Assembly (NCBI GenBank): GCA_020635455.1
Contig: JACJZT010000009.1
Span: 1 to 64,000 of the forward strand
From: Flavobacteriales bacterium
GTDB taxonomy: Bacteria > Bacteroidota > Bacteroidia > NS11-12g > UBA9320
Direction: 5' to 3'
Length of the DNA: 64,000 nt
Shown in pieces: positions 25,189 through 33,955 of this stretch. Position numbers and translations under genes: made by a program. The stretch's first letter is position 1. Each line of letters starts with the position of its first letter. The notes under the pieces were generated by a model that ran no database searches, had not been told where the DNA came from, and saw only the letters and a list, made by a program, of their open reading frames with translations.

Positions 25189-27759
25189 CTATTTCTGTCG
25201 TTTTAGTAATTTTTCATAAGCCACCGCATTTTCTCCCGACAATTTAAGTATATAGAGTCCATCCGGAAGGGTATCAATGTCTACATTTACCATTTCATTA
25301 TCAGAGTCAATGGATCTTTTCATGCACTGTTTACCGTTAACATTGATTATTTCGAGTTTTGAAAATGTATTGAAAGAATTACTCAGGTCAATGGTAATTT
25401 GAGTATGAGCAGGGTTCGGGTAAAATTTAAAGCCGGATCTTTGAACAGGTTTGATCCCAAAAACAGTTTCATCGATCACCACCAATTCCCAATCACTTCG
25501 TTTAAGAAGTTTTCCATTTGAATCCAAGCCGAGGGAGTCGCAGTAAAGCGAACTGCAATTTAAGGCCGTGTCTTTCACTTCCAGGCATACTTTAAATTTA
25601 CCAAAGGAATTGTATTTATGCGAGGGATTTCGTATGTATGAATAACTCGAGTCTCCGAAGTCCCAGAAATATTTGTTTGCAGAAGATTGACTGGATTTAT
25701 TGATCAAAAACAGTTTATACTTTTGTGTGGTATCCACTCCGATGGTGAACAATGCTTTACAAGGATTGGTGATCAACAAGGTATCACAATACCGGTCCAT
25801 TTTAGAGGATCCGCAATCGATGTACAGGCAAACGTTGTATTTACCGGCTTGTTTATAACCATGCGTTGGTTTAATGTTGGTCGACGAGTCACCGTCTCCA
25901 AAATACCAATGATATTTATAGCTCGAGTTAATGGAATCAGGAATAAAATCTACATCAAACTTGTTAATATTTGAAACAAAACCCCTTGACCAGCCTCTAA
26001 AACAATTCACCTTTATTCCCATTTTATAAATGATGGTATCACTGCATTTATTGAGTGTATCGTTGATCCTCAGTTGTACTTTAAAATGTCCTCCATAAGG
26101 AAAATTATAATCAAAATATCCAATATTATGTGATTTAACAACATTATCAACCAACCAGGTATGAGAAATATATTTTTGATTGGAATGACTGAAAAACTCA
26201 AAATAATACGGATTCTTAGTGCCGGATTTAAAATCGAATTCTGCCCTGCATTTCAAAGAACCGGTAACCAAAACCATTGAGCCTGCTGTATCAATACATT
26301 GATTGGTTGAATCAAATACCGTTGCTTTTATTCTAAACAAATTGGCTAGTCCAAATTTTATCTTTGGATCTTTTTCTGTTGATAATACCAAGTTCAAATA
26401 ACTCCAGATGACTGAGTAGCTGCTTGCACTGGTACTTAATTTTAATTTGGTTTGATAGGGGATGGTGTCATTTTCTGAAAATAACTTAAGATTTAAATTA
26501 CAATATGGGGTCCTTTTGGTGATCAAAGTGGTGCATTTTTTTACGGAGTCGCCACTGAAGCAATATACCTTCTGACAAAAAGCATAAGTACCAATCGAAT
26601 TGTAAATGTGATTGCCGGAAGCACCTGTGTCATACTTATTGTCACCAAATTCCCAGACAATACCTTTTTGAATTGGAACCGATGAAGTGTATGTGAGCAA
26701 TGAATCGGTCAGGCTAAAGCTGTATCCGGCTGTACAAGGGTCAAAAACATCTATAATTTTGGAAATAGAATCTGAGCATTTAAGGATGGAATCGTATACA
26801 GTAAAAGTAACTTTATATTGGCCGGCTTTAGCATAAACGTTTCCGGGCGTTTTAGTTGTTGAGGTCTTTCCATCTCCAAAATCCCATAAAAAACTAGTCC
26901 CGGAAGACTGCGTCCAGAATTGAATGCCCAGGTTACCACTTGGAAATGCACTGAAGTCTGCCTTGCAGTAACCATAAACCTTTAGTTGAATTGAAAAAGT
27001 ATCACTGCATTTATAAATGCTGTCGTAAGCACTATAGAAGACCCTGTAATTTCCGGGTTTGTTATATTTGTGGATGGGGTGTTTTAGATTTGAGGATGTT
27101 CCATCACCAAATTGCCAGCTGTGTGACGTAATGTTCGAAGATGAAAAATTAATGAATTTTATGCGCCTTCCCGTATCCTGCGGCATTGATACAAATTTTG
27201 CATTACAATGTTTTGCATAAAATATTTTTTCAATGGTATCCAGGCAATGTTCTTTATAACTACTCACCCGTATTCCTATTCCATAATATCCGGGTGAAGA
27301 AAAAGTATAGGACATACTTAAGCCCGTATCTTTCTTTGGTGCCTCCCAATTGTAAGATTCTTTAGTGCTGTCTTTCACGGTATAGGTCCATTTCAGGTAA
27401 TTGGAAGTGTCTTGAAATTCAATAATTTCTGTGGTACAAGGGTTAGTTCCGTTTGCCATAACCGTTAAGCAAATTGTATCTGAACATGAAGCTGAGTCAC
27501 GCACTAAACAGGCCGAATAATTTCCTTTTTTAGAATATTTGTGAAAGGCATATCCGAAAGGACCTTTTGATACAACACCATCACCAAAATCCCAGGTAAA
27601 ATTATTGGCACTTGAGTATGGTCCTTTAAACTCAAATTGATATGAATTGGATGTGTCCCAAACCATATAATTAAAATCTGCCTTGCAAGGTTGTGCAAAG
27701 GCATTTCTCATTATAGTAATATTAAGGGTTATAAACAGAACAAGTTTTATTTTTCTCAT
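25189..27759 (-). CDS. Surface protein with about eight PKD repeats and a T9SS sorting domain
   Basis: 856 residues. A signal peptide (about 1-22, ending AFAQ) is followed by a chain of PKD-type Ig-like domains. At least six carry the signature W-x-FGDG-x-S and a K.GNY or G.Y end (for example FTWDFGDGVVSKG, SWQFGDGTSSN, WDFGDGKTST, YHWYFGDGDSSTN, FWDFGDSSYSY), and others are degenerate. Each domain contains paired cysteines (KCSDT). The last 85 or so residues form a type A T9SS sorting domain (FKFYPNPAHTQ and ending AYEKLLKRQK). It should be attached at the cell surface as an adhesin or structural protein. It is the first gene of the minus-strand series with the ECF sigma factor and the Dma-like protein. 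Confidence 0.9.
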   Translation of the reverse strand: MRKIKLVLFITLNITIMRNAFAQPCKADFNYMVWDTSNSYQFEFKGPYSSANNFTWDFGDGVVSKGPFGYAFHKYSKKGNYSACLVRDSASCSDTICLTVMANGTNPCTTEIIEFQDTSNYLKWTYTVKDSTKESYNWEAPKKDTGLSMSYTFSSPGYYGIGIRVSSYKEHCLDTIEKIFYAKHCNAKFVSMPQDTGRRIKFINFSSSNITSHSWQFGDGTSSNLKHPIHKYNKPGNYRVFYSAYDSIYKCSDTFSIQLKVYGYCKADFSAFPSGNLGIQFWTQSSGTSFLWDFGDGKTSTTKTPGNVYAKAGQYKVTFTVYDSILKCSDSISKIIDVFDPCTAGYSFSLTDSLLTYTSSVPIQKGIVWEFGDNKYDTGASGNHIYNSIGTYAFCQKVYCFSGDSVKKCTTLITKRTPYCNLNLKLFSENDTIPYQTKLKLSTSASSYSVIWSYLNLVLSTEKDPKIKFGLANLFRIKATVFDSTNQCIDTAGSMVLVTGSLKCRAEFDFKSGTKNPYYFEFFSHSNQKYISHTWLVDNVVKSHNIGYFDYNFPYGGHFKVQLRINDTLNKCSDTIIYKMGIKVNCFRGWSRGFVSNINKFDVDFIPDSINSSYKYHWYFGDGDSSTNIKPTHGYKQAGKYNVCLYIDCGSSKMDRYCDTLLITNPCKALFTIGVDTTQKYKLFLINKSSQSSANKYFWDFGDSSYSYIRNPSHKYNSFGKFKVCLEVKDTALNCSSLYCDSLGLDSNGKLLKRSDWELVVIDETVFGIKPVQRSGFKFYPNPAHTQITIDLSNSFNTFSKLEIINVNGKQCMKRSIDSDNEMVNVDIDTLPDGLYILKLSGENAVAYEKLLKRQK

Positions 27760-28167
27760 GATCTCGATTTTATACTCTTAAGACGTATTGAAAATTTAAA
27801 GGGTTGGGTAGAGGTAAATTTATTTTATGGTTAACCAAAGGTAACGATGTTCTTTTTGAATGAATTTGTAAGCAATTATTCGAGGTTTTAGGAATACATT
27901 CAACTAAGAGTAAAAGAACTTAGCAACGAAAACCAAAGCAATTTTTTTGTCAAATCTGTTTAAAAATTTCATTAAGCAGATTGCAAAACAGATAGTAAGT
28001 TTGGGAATTCAATTAGCTGCGAAGGTTTCTGAGGATATGCTGTTTAATAAAAACGGACCAATACCAAATTTCAAAACCACATTTAAAAATGGTTCTTAAT
28101 GGCTGTTTTTTTTGAAAAATCAGGACTGGGTTCGATATTTCTGATGGAGAATTAAACGTTCGTTCAA
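27760..28167. other. Non-coding stretch upstream of the PKD gene and downstream of hmgA
   Basis: About 408 bp of AT-rich sequence with no convincing frame and no clear TAnnTTTG box near the PKD gene start. It must hold the promoter of the PKD-sigma-anti-sigma series, possibly one recognised by the linked ECF sigma factor. I cannot point to the element. No strong hairpin is seen. Confidence 0.5.
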
Positions 28168-29325
28168 TTACTCCACCCAGCTTTTCCAATAATTCGGATC
28201 TTCCATACCCAGTGCTGCCTTTGTTAGTTTGAGTGGATAAAACGGATCGATCATAACCGCAAGTTCCTTGGTCTCTTTCTGACCAATGCTTTTTTCAACC
28301 GTTCCCGGATGCGGCCCATGTGGGATCCCTTTAGGGTGAAGCGAGATCATTCCTTTTTCAACATGTTTGCGGCTCATAAATTCACCTTCAACATAATACA
28401 AGATCTCATCTGAATCAACGTTGCTGTGATTATATGGGGCAGGAATGGATTGAGGATGATAATCGTAAAGTCTTGGCACAAAAGAACAGATCACAAAATT
28501 ATTTCCCTCAAAGGTTTGATGGATGGGAGGTGGCATATGAACTCTTCCGGTTATAGGCTCGTAATTATGGATTGAAAATCCGTAAGGGTACACATAACCA
28601 TCCCAGCCAATTGCGTCAAATGGATGAGTTGCATAAGTATATGGATAAACCACGTCTTCCTTTTTTATCATAACCAGAAAATCTCCTACCACATCAAAAG
28701 TCTGCAGGTTTTGTGGCAGTTTGATGTCCCTTTCACAAAAGGGAGAATGTTCGAGCAATTGACCAAATTCGTTCCTGTACCTTTTTGGTGGCACTATGGG
28801 CGAAAAGGATTCGGTGATCATTAACCGGTTGTTCTTGTCGTTGAAATCGATCTGGTAAATGGTTCCCCTTGGGATGACCAGATAATCTCCGTACTCAAAA
28901 TTTATTTGCCCGTAAATGGTAGTAAGAACCCCGGAACCTTCGTGGATAAAAATAACCTCATCGGCATCGGAATTCTTGAAATAATACATACCTGTACCTT
29001 CTGTAGGCGCAGCACTGCTGATGGTAAGGTCCTTATTGCCCATCAGCACAACCCTGCTCTTAAGATAATCTTTTTCAGGAGCTGTTTTAAAGGTATAAAA
29101 ACTCCTGTTGCGCATGCTTTTTTCTTCAACATAATCCGGTTCAACATTAATTGGGTTTCCAATATCCTTTACCAAAGTAGGTGGATGGCAATGATAAACC
29201 AGCGAATAAATACTTGAAAATCCCAGAGTACTGATCAATTCTTCCGAATACAACGATCCGTCTGGTTTTCGAAACTGAACATGGCGTTTTTGAGGGATAT
29301 CTCCTAATCGGTGGTAAAATGGCAT
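28168..29325 (-). CDS. hmgA: Homogentisate 1,2-dioxygenase
   Basis: HmgA opens the ring of homogentisate in tyrosine and phenylalanine breakdown, using non-haem iron. The protein of 385 residues fits the shorter form common in Bacteroidota. Landmarks are the N-terminal FYHRLGDIPQKRHVQF, the cupin segment DADEVIFIHEGSGVLTT, PRGTIYQID, and the late iron-site stretch HPKGIPHGPHPG. The family's iron ligands are two histidines and one glutamate. No other tyrosine-degradation gene is beside it. A TAAATTTG box 44 nt upstream of the start gives it its own promoter. Confidence 0.93.
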   Translation of the reverse strand: MPFYHRLGDIPQKRHVQFRKPDGSLYSEELISTLGFSSIYSLVYHCHPPTLVKDIGNPINVEPDYVEEKSMRNRSFYTFKTAPEKDYLKSRVVLMGNKDLTISSAAPTEGTGMYYFKNSDADEVIFIHEGSGVLTTIYGQINFEYGDYLVIPRGTIYQIDFNDKNNRLMITESFSPIVPPKRYRNEFGQLLEHSPFCERDIKLPQNLQTFDVVGDFLVMIKKEDVVYPYTYATHPFDAIGWDGYVYPYGFSIHNYEPITGRVHMPPPIHQTFEGNNFVICSFVPRLYDYHPQSIPAPYNHSNVDSDEILYYVEGEFMSRKHVEKGMISLHPKGIPHGPHPGTVEKSIGQKETKELAVMIDPFYPLKLTKAALGMEDPNYWKSWVE

Positions 29326-29369
29326 AATTTAAGGTTTGTCAGTTTAAGAAAGTGTTTCTAAATTGCTGT

Positions 29370-29377
29370 CAAATTTA
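29370..29377 (-). promoter_or_regulatory. TAnnTTTG box of hmgA
   Basis: TAAATTTG on the minus strand, 44 nt upstream of the hmgA ATG at 29325. It lies in the 62-bp gap shared with the divergent TPR lipoprotein gene. Confidence 0.45.
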
Positions 29378-29387
29378 AAACAAAATT

Positions 29388-30407
29388 ATGAGAGGTTTTT
29401 GCGCGAAAATTATATTGTTCATGACATTGGTCATAAGTGCTCTGACTTCCTGCAACCAGGGTTCAAAAAACCGGCAAATGGCACGCGACACAACCTATAG
29501 TGCCGAAACCAGGGCCTGGTCTCAGAAAATACTGGATGATCCTGAAAGAGACGATTATTACGCCGAGCGTGCATTGGTACTTATAAACAACGATCACAAT
29601 TATAAACTGGCCATTGAAGATCTTAAACAGGCTATTAAAATGAAGCCTGATAAAGTAGAATATTACTCAAAATTGGGGGATGCATATTTTGGGGATAACC
29701 AAACCTATAAGGCCAAGGAGACCTATCTTGAAGCGGTAGAAAAATTCCCGAACGATGCAGAATTGCTGTTTAAATGCGGTCAGTTTTTTTTGTTTGTCAA
29801 AAAGTATGACGATGCCAAAAGATACCTGAACGAAGCCATAAAAGTTGACCCGGGATTTCCGAAAGTTTATTTTTTTATCGGTCAGTGTTTCAAAGAAACA
29901 CAAGATACCGCAAGGGCCATCGAATACTACAAAAAAGCTGTACAAATCGATGCGGGCGATTACGATTCGTACATTCAACTTGGACAAATATTTACCATTC
30001 AAAAAAATCCGGAAGCACTGATCTATTTAAATGCAGCTGTAAATACGGATGAAAGCAACGACGAAGGTTGGTATGCCAGAGGGTATTATTTCCAAACCTC
30101 CGGTGAGTTTGACAAGGCTATTTTAGATTATCAAAAAACAGTTAGTCTTAATCCATACCATTCCTTTGCCTATTACAATGTTGGATACATCTTTTTTAGC
30201 CGACAGAACTGGGAACTTGCAAAGAAACATTTTGAACTGGCATTCAGGGCTAACAATAATTTTGAAAAACCGATATATATGTTAGGTTTAACTGCAGAGG
30301 CTCAGAATGAAACAGAAGAAGCCATAAATTACTTTAAGAAAACCCTGCATATAAATCCTGATTTTACCTTAGCCAAGGAAGGTATTCAACGACTTGAAAA
30401 AAAATGA
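29388..30407 (+). CDS. TPR-repeat lipoprotein
   Basis: 339 residues. A lipoprotein signal peptide (hydrophobic to about residue 20, lipobox ALTSC, then NQGSKN) precedes about seven to eight tetratricopeptide repeats covering most of the rest. Typical pieces are YYSKLGDAYFGDNQTYKA, AIEYYKKAVQIDAGDYD and AILDYQKTVSLNPYHSFA. TPR proteins scaffold protein complexes; this one should be anchored in the outer or inner membrane facing the periplasm. The partner is unknown. Its stop codon overlaps the start of the CDGSH gene as ATGA, so the two are translationally coupled. Confidence 0.85.
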   Translation: MRGFCAKIILFMTLVISALTSCNQGSKNRQMARDTTYSAETRAWSQKILDDPERDDYYAERALVLINNDHNYKLAIEDLKQAIKMKPDKVEYYSKLGDAYFGDNQTYKAKETYLEAVEKFPNDAELLFKCGQFFLFVKKYDDAKRYLNEAIKVDPGFPKVYFFIGQCFKETQDTARAIEYYKKAVQIDAGDYDSYIQLGQIFTIQKNPEALIYLNAAVNTDESNDEGWYARGYYFQTSGEFDKAILDYQKTVSLNPYHSFAYYNVGYIFFSRQNWELAKKHFELAFRANNNFEKPIYMLGLTAEAQNETEEAINYFKKTLHINPDFTLAKEGIQRLEKK

Positions 30408-30670
30408 ACGAACCCAAACTTATTAAATCTCTGAAACTTGAACTCGAACCCGGGACACACTATTGGTGTTCCTGTAAAGACAAACCTGAAACGGTAATTT
30501 GTACTCCGGAACACAACGATTGTGACCCCCTCGAATTTAAAATTGAAGAAAAAAGGCTGCGATCATATTGCACCTGTAAAATGACCAAAACTCCGCCATT
30601 TTGCGATGGGTATCATAAAATAATCAACCTTGAGAACGGCTTTCCGCCACCCGAGCCTAAAATTGTTTAA
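30404..30670 (+). CDS. Small CDGSH-type iron-sulfur protein with two half-motifs
   Basis: 88 residues with two related iron-sulfur motifs. The second, CTCKMTKTPPFCDGYH (about 64-79), is the CDGSH pattern C-x-C-x8-C-x3-H with tyrosine in place of the usual serine, alanine or threonine before the histidine. The first, CSCKDKPETVICTPEH (about 22-37), has the same spacing and all four ligands but lacks the D-G. Members bind a [2Fe-2S] cluster with three Cys and one His and handle redox or iron. It overlaps the TPR gene by 4 bp (ATGA). Its stop codon interleaves with that of the convergent ABC-F gene. Confidence 0.88.
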   Translation: MNEPKLIKSLKLELEPGTHYWCSCKDKPETVICTPEHNDCDPLEFKIEEKRLRSYCTCKMTKTPPFCDGYHKIINLENGFPPPEPKIV

Positions 30671-32595
30671 TCGGATTGTTCCTCAAGGGCCATCAATTGT
30701 TCGAAACATTCCTCATACATTCGTTCGAGTTGGGCTCTCTCTCTTTTTAGATCGGTTATGAGTTGTGAGTAATTTTTCAGTTCAGCCGGGTCATTATAAA
30801 CATTCTCCAGGCTAAGCTTCGCTTCCGCGTCATCTGTTTTGGATTTATTTGATTCGATCTCAGCTTCAAGATCTTCGAGTTGTTTTCTCATTTTTGAAGC
30901 CGAAACCGTTCCACCTTTGTTTTCTTTTTTCTGATTAACCGTAAGTGTATGTGAAGTTTCCTGTACTTCTTGCTTGAGCTTTTCCTGACTTATTTTTTTT
31001 AAACGAACCTTATTCCAGGCATCAAATTCACCATAAGTACCTGGATATTCCTTGATCTGATGTTCTTCGATCCACCAGATCTTATTGGCGATCTTACTTA
31101 CAAAATGCCTGTCGTGACTTACCACGATAAAACTTCCCTCAAAACTATTGAGTACCTCGATCAGGATCTCAATGCTTTGCATATCAAGGTGATTGGTAGG
31201 TTCATCCAGAACCAGGAAGTTTGCCCCGGTAGTGATCATTTTTGCTAAGGATACTCTGGCTTTTTCTCCACCACTCAGCACCTTGATCTTCTTAAAAACA
31301 TCATCGCCCTGAAACAAAAATCCTCCAAGCAAGGTTCTTAACTCTACCTCTGTTTTGTCGGTGGCAAAAGAAGTAAGTTCCTGCAGGACCTCGTTTTCAA
31401 GGTTAAGGCTTTCGAGTTGATGTTGGGCGTAGAAAGACTGAATTACATTATACCCTATGTTTCTTTCACCTTCATATTTTTCAGTGCCAGCTATAATTCT
31501 AAGCAAAGTACTTTTTCCTTTTCCATTGGCTCCGATCAGTGCAACGCGGTCACCTCGTGAGAAAAGTGCATCGGATTTTTGCAGAATTTCTATGGGGCCA
31601 TAGCTTTTTGACAGGTTTTTTAGTTCAAAGATGACCTTTCCGGGTTCCTTTTTCATATTGAACCGAATGTTTATTCTTGAATTGTCCTGCTCAACTGCCT
31701 GCACGAGATCGAGTTTATCCAGCATTTTTATTCGGCTCTGAACCGATGTGGCTTTACTGGCCTTGGCCTTAAACCTGGTGATAAACTTTTCCTGTTCTTT
31801 GATGTACTGTTGCTGGTTTTCGTATTGTCTGGCCTGAAGTTCATCCCTTTCTTTCTTCTGGCTTAAAAACGAATCGTAGTTTCCGGTATACTGATAAATT
31901 TTTTGATTCGCTATTTCAACAATTTTGGTAACCATTCTGTTTAAAAAATAACGATCATGGGACACGATAATAACGGTGCCTTCATAGTCGGTAAGATAAT
32001 TCTCGAGCCATTCGATACTGGGTAGATCGAGGTGGTTGGTGGGCTCATCAAGCATTAGTAGCTGAGGTTGCATCAAAAGCAATTTAGCCAGCATCACCCT
32101 CATTCTCCAGCCACCCGAAAATTCTGAAAGAGCACGGGAAAGATCCGAAGTTGAAAATCCCAATCCTTCCAGGATCTCTTCTGTTTTATATCGAATATCA
32201 TAACCTCCCATATGCAGGAACTCTTCCTGCATTTCTCCAAGTTTATGAAGGTTTTCTTCGGAATAATCCGTTTCAACAATTTTAAGAAGTTTATTGATTT
32301 CCGTTTCGAGAAAGAGCTCGCGCTCAAAGGCCTGCATGGCTACCTGAACTATGGGTTCATTGCTTTCGTACGAAAGCAGGTCCTGATTTAAAAAACCTAT
32401 GCTGAGGTTTTTTAACTTACTCATTTCTCCCTCACGTAACTGGTAATCACCGGTTATCAATCGAAGCAGAGTACTTTTTCCCGTACCGTTTTTCCCTACC
32501 AGACCAATTCTCTCACGAGGTTTAATATGCCAGTCGGCATCTTTGTATAAATATCTTCCCCCAAATTCAAAGGAAAAATTACTGAATGAGATCAT
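30667..32595 (-). CDS. ABC-F family ATPase
   Basis: 642 residues with two nucleotide-binding domains and no membrane domain. The first has GKNGTGKST, FSGGWRMRV and LLMLDEPTNHLD. The second has GANGKGKST, LSGGEKARVSL and LVLDEPTNHLD. The linker between them holds the charged Arm/P-site-tRNA-interaction region. The C-terminal 80 residues form a basic/acidic coiled coil (EDLEAEIESNKS). ABC-F proteins bind the ribosome and relieve stalled translation, and some give antibiotic tolerance. It lies 46 bp after nhaD and may belong to the ribBA-nhaD transcript. The stop codon TAA shares bases with the convergent CDGSH stop. Confidence 0.93.
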   Translation of the reverse strand: MISFSNFSFEFGGRYLYKDADWHIKPRERIGLVGKNGTGKSTLLRLITGDYQLREGEMSKLKNLSIGFLNQDLLSYESNEPIVQVAMQAFERELFLETEINKLLKIVETDYSEENLHKLGEMQEEFLHMGGYDIRYKTEEILEGLGFSTSDLSRALSEFSGGWRMRVMLAKLLLMQPQLLMLDEPTNHLDLPSIEWLENYLTDYEGTVIIVSHDRYFLNRMVTKIVEIANQKIYQYTGNYDSFLSQKKERDELQARQYENQQQYIKEQEKFITRFKAKASKATSVQSRIKMLDKLDLVQAVEQDNSRINIRFNMKKEPGKVIFELKNLSKSYGPIEILQKSDALFSRGDRVALIGANGKGKSTLLRIIAGTEKYEGERNIGYNVIQSFYAQHQLESLNLENEVLQELTSFATDKTEVELRTLLGGFLFQGDDVFKKIKVLSGGEKARVSLAKMITTGANFLVLDEPTNHLDMQSIEILIEVLNSFEGSFIVVSHDRHFVSKIANKIWWIEEHQIKEYPGTYGEFDAWNKVRLKKISQEKLKQEVQETSHTLTVNQKKENKGGTVSASKMRKQLEDLEAEIESNKSKTDDAEAKLSLENVYNDPAELKNYSQLITDLKRERAQLERMYEECFEQLMALEEQSD

Positions 32596-32641
32596 GAATT
32601 CTTAACTGAGAATGTATTTTAAAAGGTTTGAATGAAGAATT

Positions 32642-33925
32642 TTAAACATGAAACATGGAATATTGAACCAGATACACCAATGCCCCGGAAAAGAAACCGA
32701 TAATGGCATAAATGGAAATGTTCTTTAGATACCAGAAAAATTCAATTTTTTCCATACCCATTGCGGCAACACCAGCGGCCGACCCAATTATCAATGAACT
32801 TCCGCCGACACCGGTACAATATGCAAGAAATTGCCAGAATTGATGATCGGTTGGGAAATGCTCGAGTGTATACATGCCCTGTGCGGCGGCAACCAACGGA
32901 ACATTATCTACAATTGCAGACAACAGGCCTAGCAGCACAACAGTTAGAGTATCGTTGTGAATAACCACAGTTAAGGTTTCGGCAAGCGATGCCAAAACTC
33001 CGGCAGCCTGAAGTGCAGAAACACTCAGGAGTATTCCCAGGAAAAATAAAATGGAAGAACTGTCAATTTTACTTATCGCAGAAGCAACCGAAAGTGAATC
33101 TTTATCTTCCTTTCCTTTGGTAGAGTGAAGCAATTCGGTCAATACCCACATAACTCCAAGGCCGATCAAAATTCCCATCATTGGGGGCAAATGCGTAAAG
33201 GTCTTAAAAATGGGCACGAAGATCAAAGTTCCTATACCGGTAAAAAAAACGGTTCTTCGCTCAATTCTGCTGGTTGTAAAACCCTTTCTTCCGGAATCGA
33301 TCTGATATTTGGGAAAATTGCCACGAAGTCGGTAAGAAACAATGGTAATTGGAAGGAGAATGCAGATAAGACTGGGTAAAAATAAATTGGATACAATGCT
33401 TACAGGAGTGATCTGACCACCGATCCATAACATCGTGGTGGTAACATCCCCTAATGGTGACCAGGCACCTCCGGCATTGGCAGCTATTACGATCATGCCT
33501 GCAAAAAGCAATCTGGATTTGGAGTCGTCTATTAGTTTTTTTAGCAGGGACACCATCACAATGGTTGTGGTGAGGTTGTCAAGTAATGCTGATAAAAAAA
33601 AGGTTATCCAGCAAACAAGCCAGAGCAATTCTCTTTTTTTGGTAGTTTTAATTTGCTGGGTAATCATGTCGAAACCATCGTGAAGGTCGATCAGTTCCAC
33701 AATAACCATTGCCCCTAACAAGAAGAAGAGAATTCCTGAAATTTCACCCATGTGTTCGAGCAATTGTTCGTTGACCAATTCTTTTTCATGGGTACCTAAA
33801 ATTAAAATGGTCCAGCACAAAACGCCTGAAATCAAAGCAAATGCTGCCTTGTTTATACCCAATAAATGCTCAAAGGCAATTGCCAGATATCCCAGAACAA
33901 AAACACCTACTATTAATAATATCAT
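32642..33925 (-). CDS. nhaD: NhaD-type Na+/H+ antiporter
   Basis: An inner-membrane transporter of 427 residues with about twelve hydrophobic helices. It belongs to the NhaD branch of the ion-transporter superfamily. Recognisable pieces are GISGILFFLLGAMVIVELID, LDNLTTTIVMVSLLKK and AIVDNVPLVAAAQGMY, with the conserved DN pairs. Members exchange cytoplasmic sodium for protons and help in alkaline or salty conditions. The gene lies 30 bp downstream of ribBA on the same strand. The linkage to riboflavin synthesis is not functionally obvious. Confidence 0.9.
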   Translation of the reverse strand: MILLIVGVFVLGYLAIAFEHLLGINKAAFALISGVLCWTILILGTHEKELVNEQLLEHMGEISGILFFLLGAMVIVELIDLHDGFDMITQQIKTTKKRELLWLVCWITFFLSALLDNLTTTIVMVSLLKKLIDDSKSRLLFAGMIVIAANAGGAWSPLGDVTTTMLWIGGQITPVSIVSNLFLPSLICILLPITIVSYRLRGNFPKYQIDSGRKGFTTSRIERRTVFFTGIGTLIFVPIFKTFTHLPPMMGILIGLGVMWVLTELLHSTKGKEDKDSLSVASAISKIDSSSILFFLGILLSVSALQAAGVLASLAETLTVVIHNDTLTVVLLGLLSAIVDNVPLVAAAQGMYTLEHFPTDHQFWQFLAYCTGVGGSSLIIGSAAGVAAMGMEKIEFFWYLKNISIYAIIGFFSGALVYLVQYSMFHV

Positions 33926-33955
33926 TTAACTAATTCTTTAGTTTGCTTTCGGAAA

